Below, piece by piece: positions 63,881-64,000 of a stretch of 64,000 bases of DNA. Source of the DNA: Trichoplax sp. H2 (taxonomy: Eukaryota; Placozoa; Uniplacotomia; Trichoplacea); contig NOWV01000145.1 of assembly GCA_003344405.1 (NCBI GenBank), forward strand, positions 1-64,000, in the 5' to 3' direction. The translations under genes were made by a program, and so were the position numbers. The notes beneath the pieces were generated by a model, which saw only the letters and a program-made list of their open reading frames with translations, did no database searches and was not told the DNA's origin. Positions within the stretch are counted from its first letter, which is position 1. The number at the start of each line of letters is the position of its first letter.

Positions 63881-64000
63881 GTTTGTATAATTAATTATCA
63901 ATAAATTATAATAGTATAGTGACTATCATATGCATAATAAGGTATTCTTAGAATAGAAGCAATGATAAATATTTTAAAATTACATTATGAGATTATTAAA

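Overview
The window looks like a compact, intron-rich, AT-rich genome of an early-branching animal. Every gene is a recognisable metazoan protein. Most are split by many short GT-AG introns, usually about 90-700 bp, and spacing averages about one gene per 6 kb. The gene set (BORA, DCAF7, DDX51, an LC3, an ACAA2 thiolase, an ABCC4-like pump, gulonolactone oxidase) and the compactness would fit a placozoan such as Trichoplax or Hoilungia. That assignment is inference, not a database result. No bacterial, viral or transposon genes were recognised.

Layout: SIAH-type E3 ligase (+, 976-1848); BRD10/KIAA2026-like bromodomain-DDT protein (-, 7847-2529, 10 exons); L-gulonolactone oxidase (+, 10299-14269, first exon not found); BORA (-, 17191-15259, 8 exons); DCAF7 (+, 18806-21017, 9 exons); PRCP-like serine carboxypeptidase (-, 24157-21378, 5 exons); DDX51 (-, 30663-26726, 16 exons); SLC35G-type transporter (+, 32966-33973, one exon); LC3/ATG8 (+, 37101-40174, 4 exons); ACAA2-type thiolase (-, 44639-40862, 7 exons); ABCC4-like transporter (+, from 50505, 21 exons seen, runs off the right edge). 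Exon joins were made by hand. Each keeps frame and follows GT-AG, apart from one GC-AG intron in the ABCC4-like gene. The genes are unrelated housekeeping functions (ubiquitin signalling, chromatin, mitosis, ribosome biogenesis, autophagy, beta-oxidation, transport). I see no operon or pathway cluster. BORA and DCAF7 share a divergent 1.6-kb intergenic region, and several pairs converge.

The unexplained signal is in the non-coding DNA. First, a short palindrome family built on TACTGTACAGTA is strongly over-represented and tends to cluster about 70-500 bp upstream of start codons (SIAH, BRD10-like, BORA, DCAF7, PRCP, DDX51, LC3, ACAA2). In front of DCAF7 it is embedded in three tandem units, each with a CACGTG box. 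Second, introns and spacers hold many unrelated local tandem duplications (units of about 75-270 bp, 2-9 copies). One of these arrays runs into the splice acceptor of the first recognised GULO exon.
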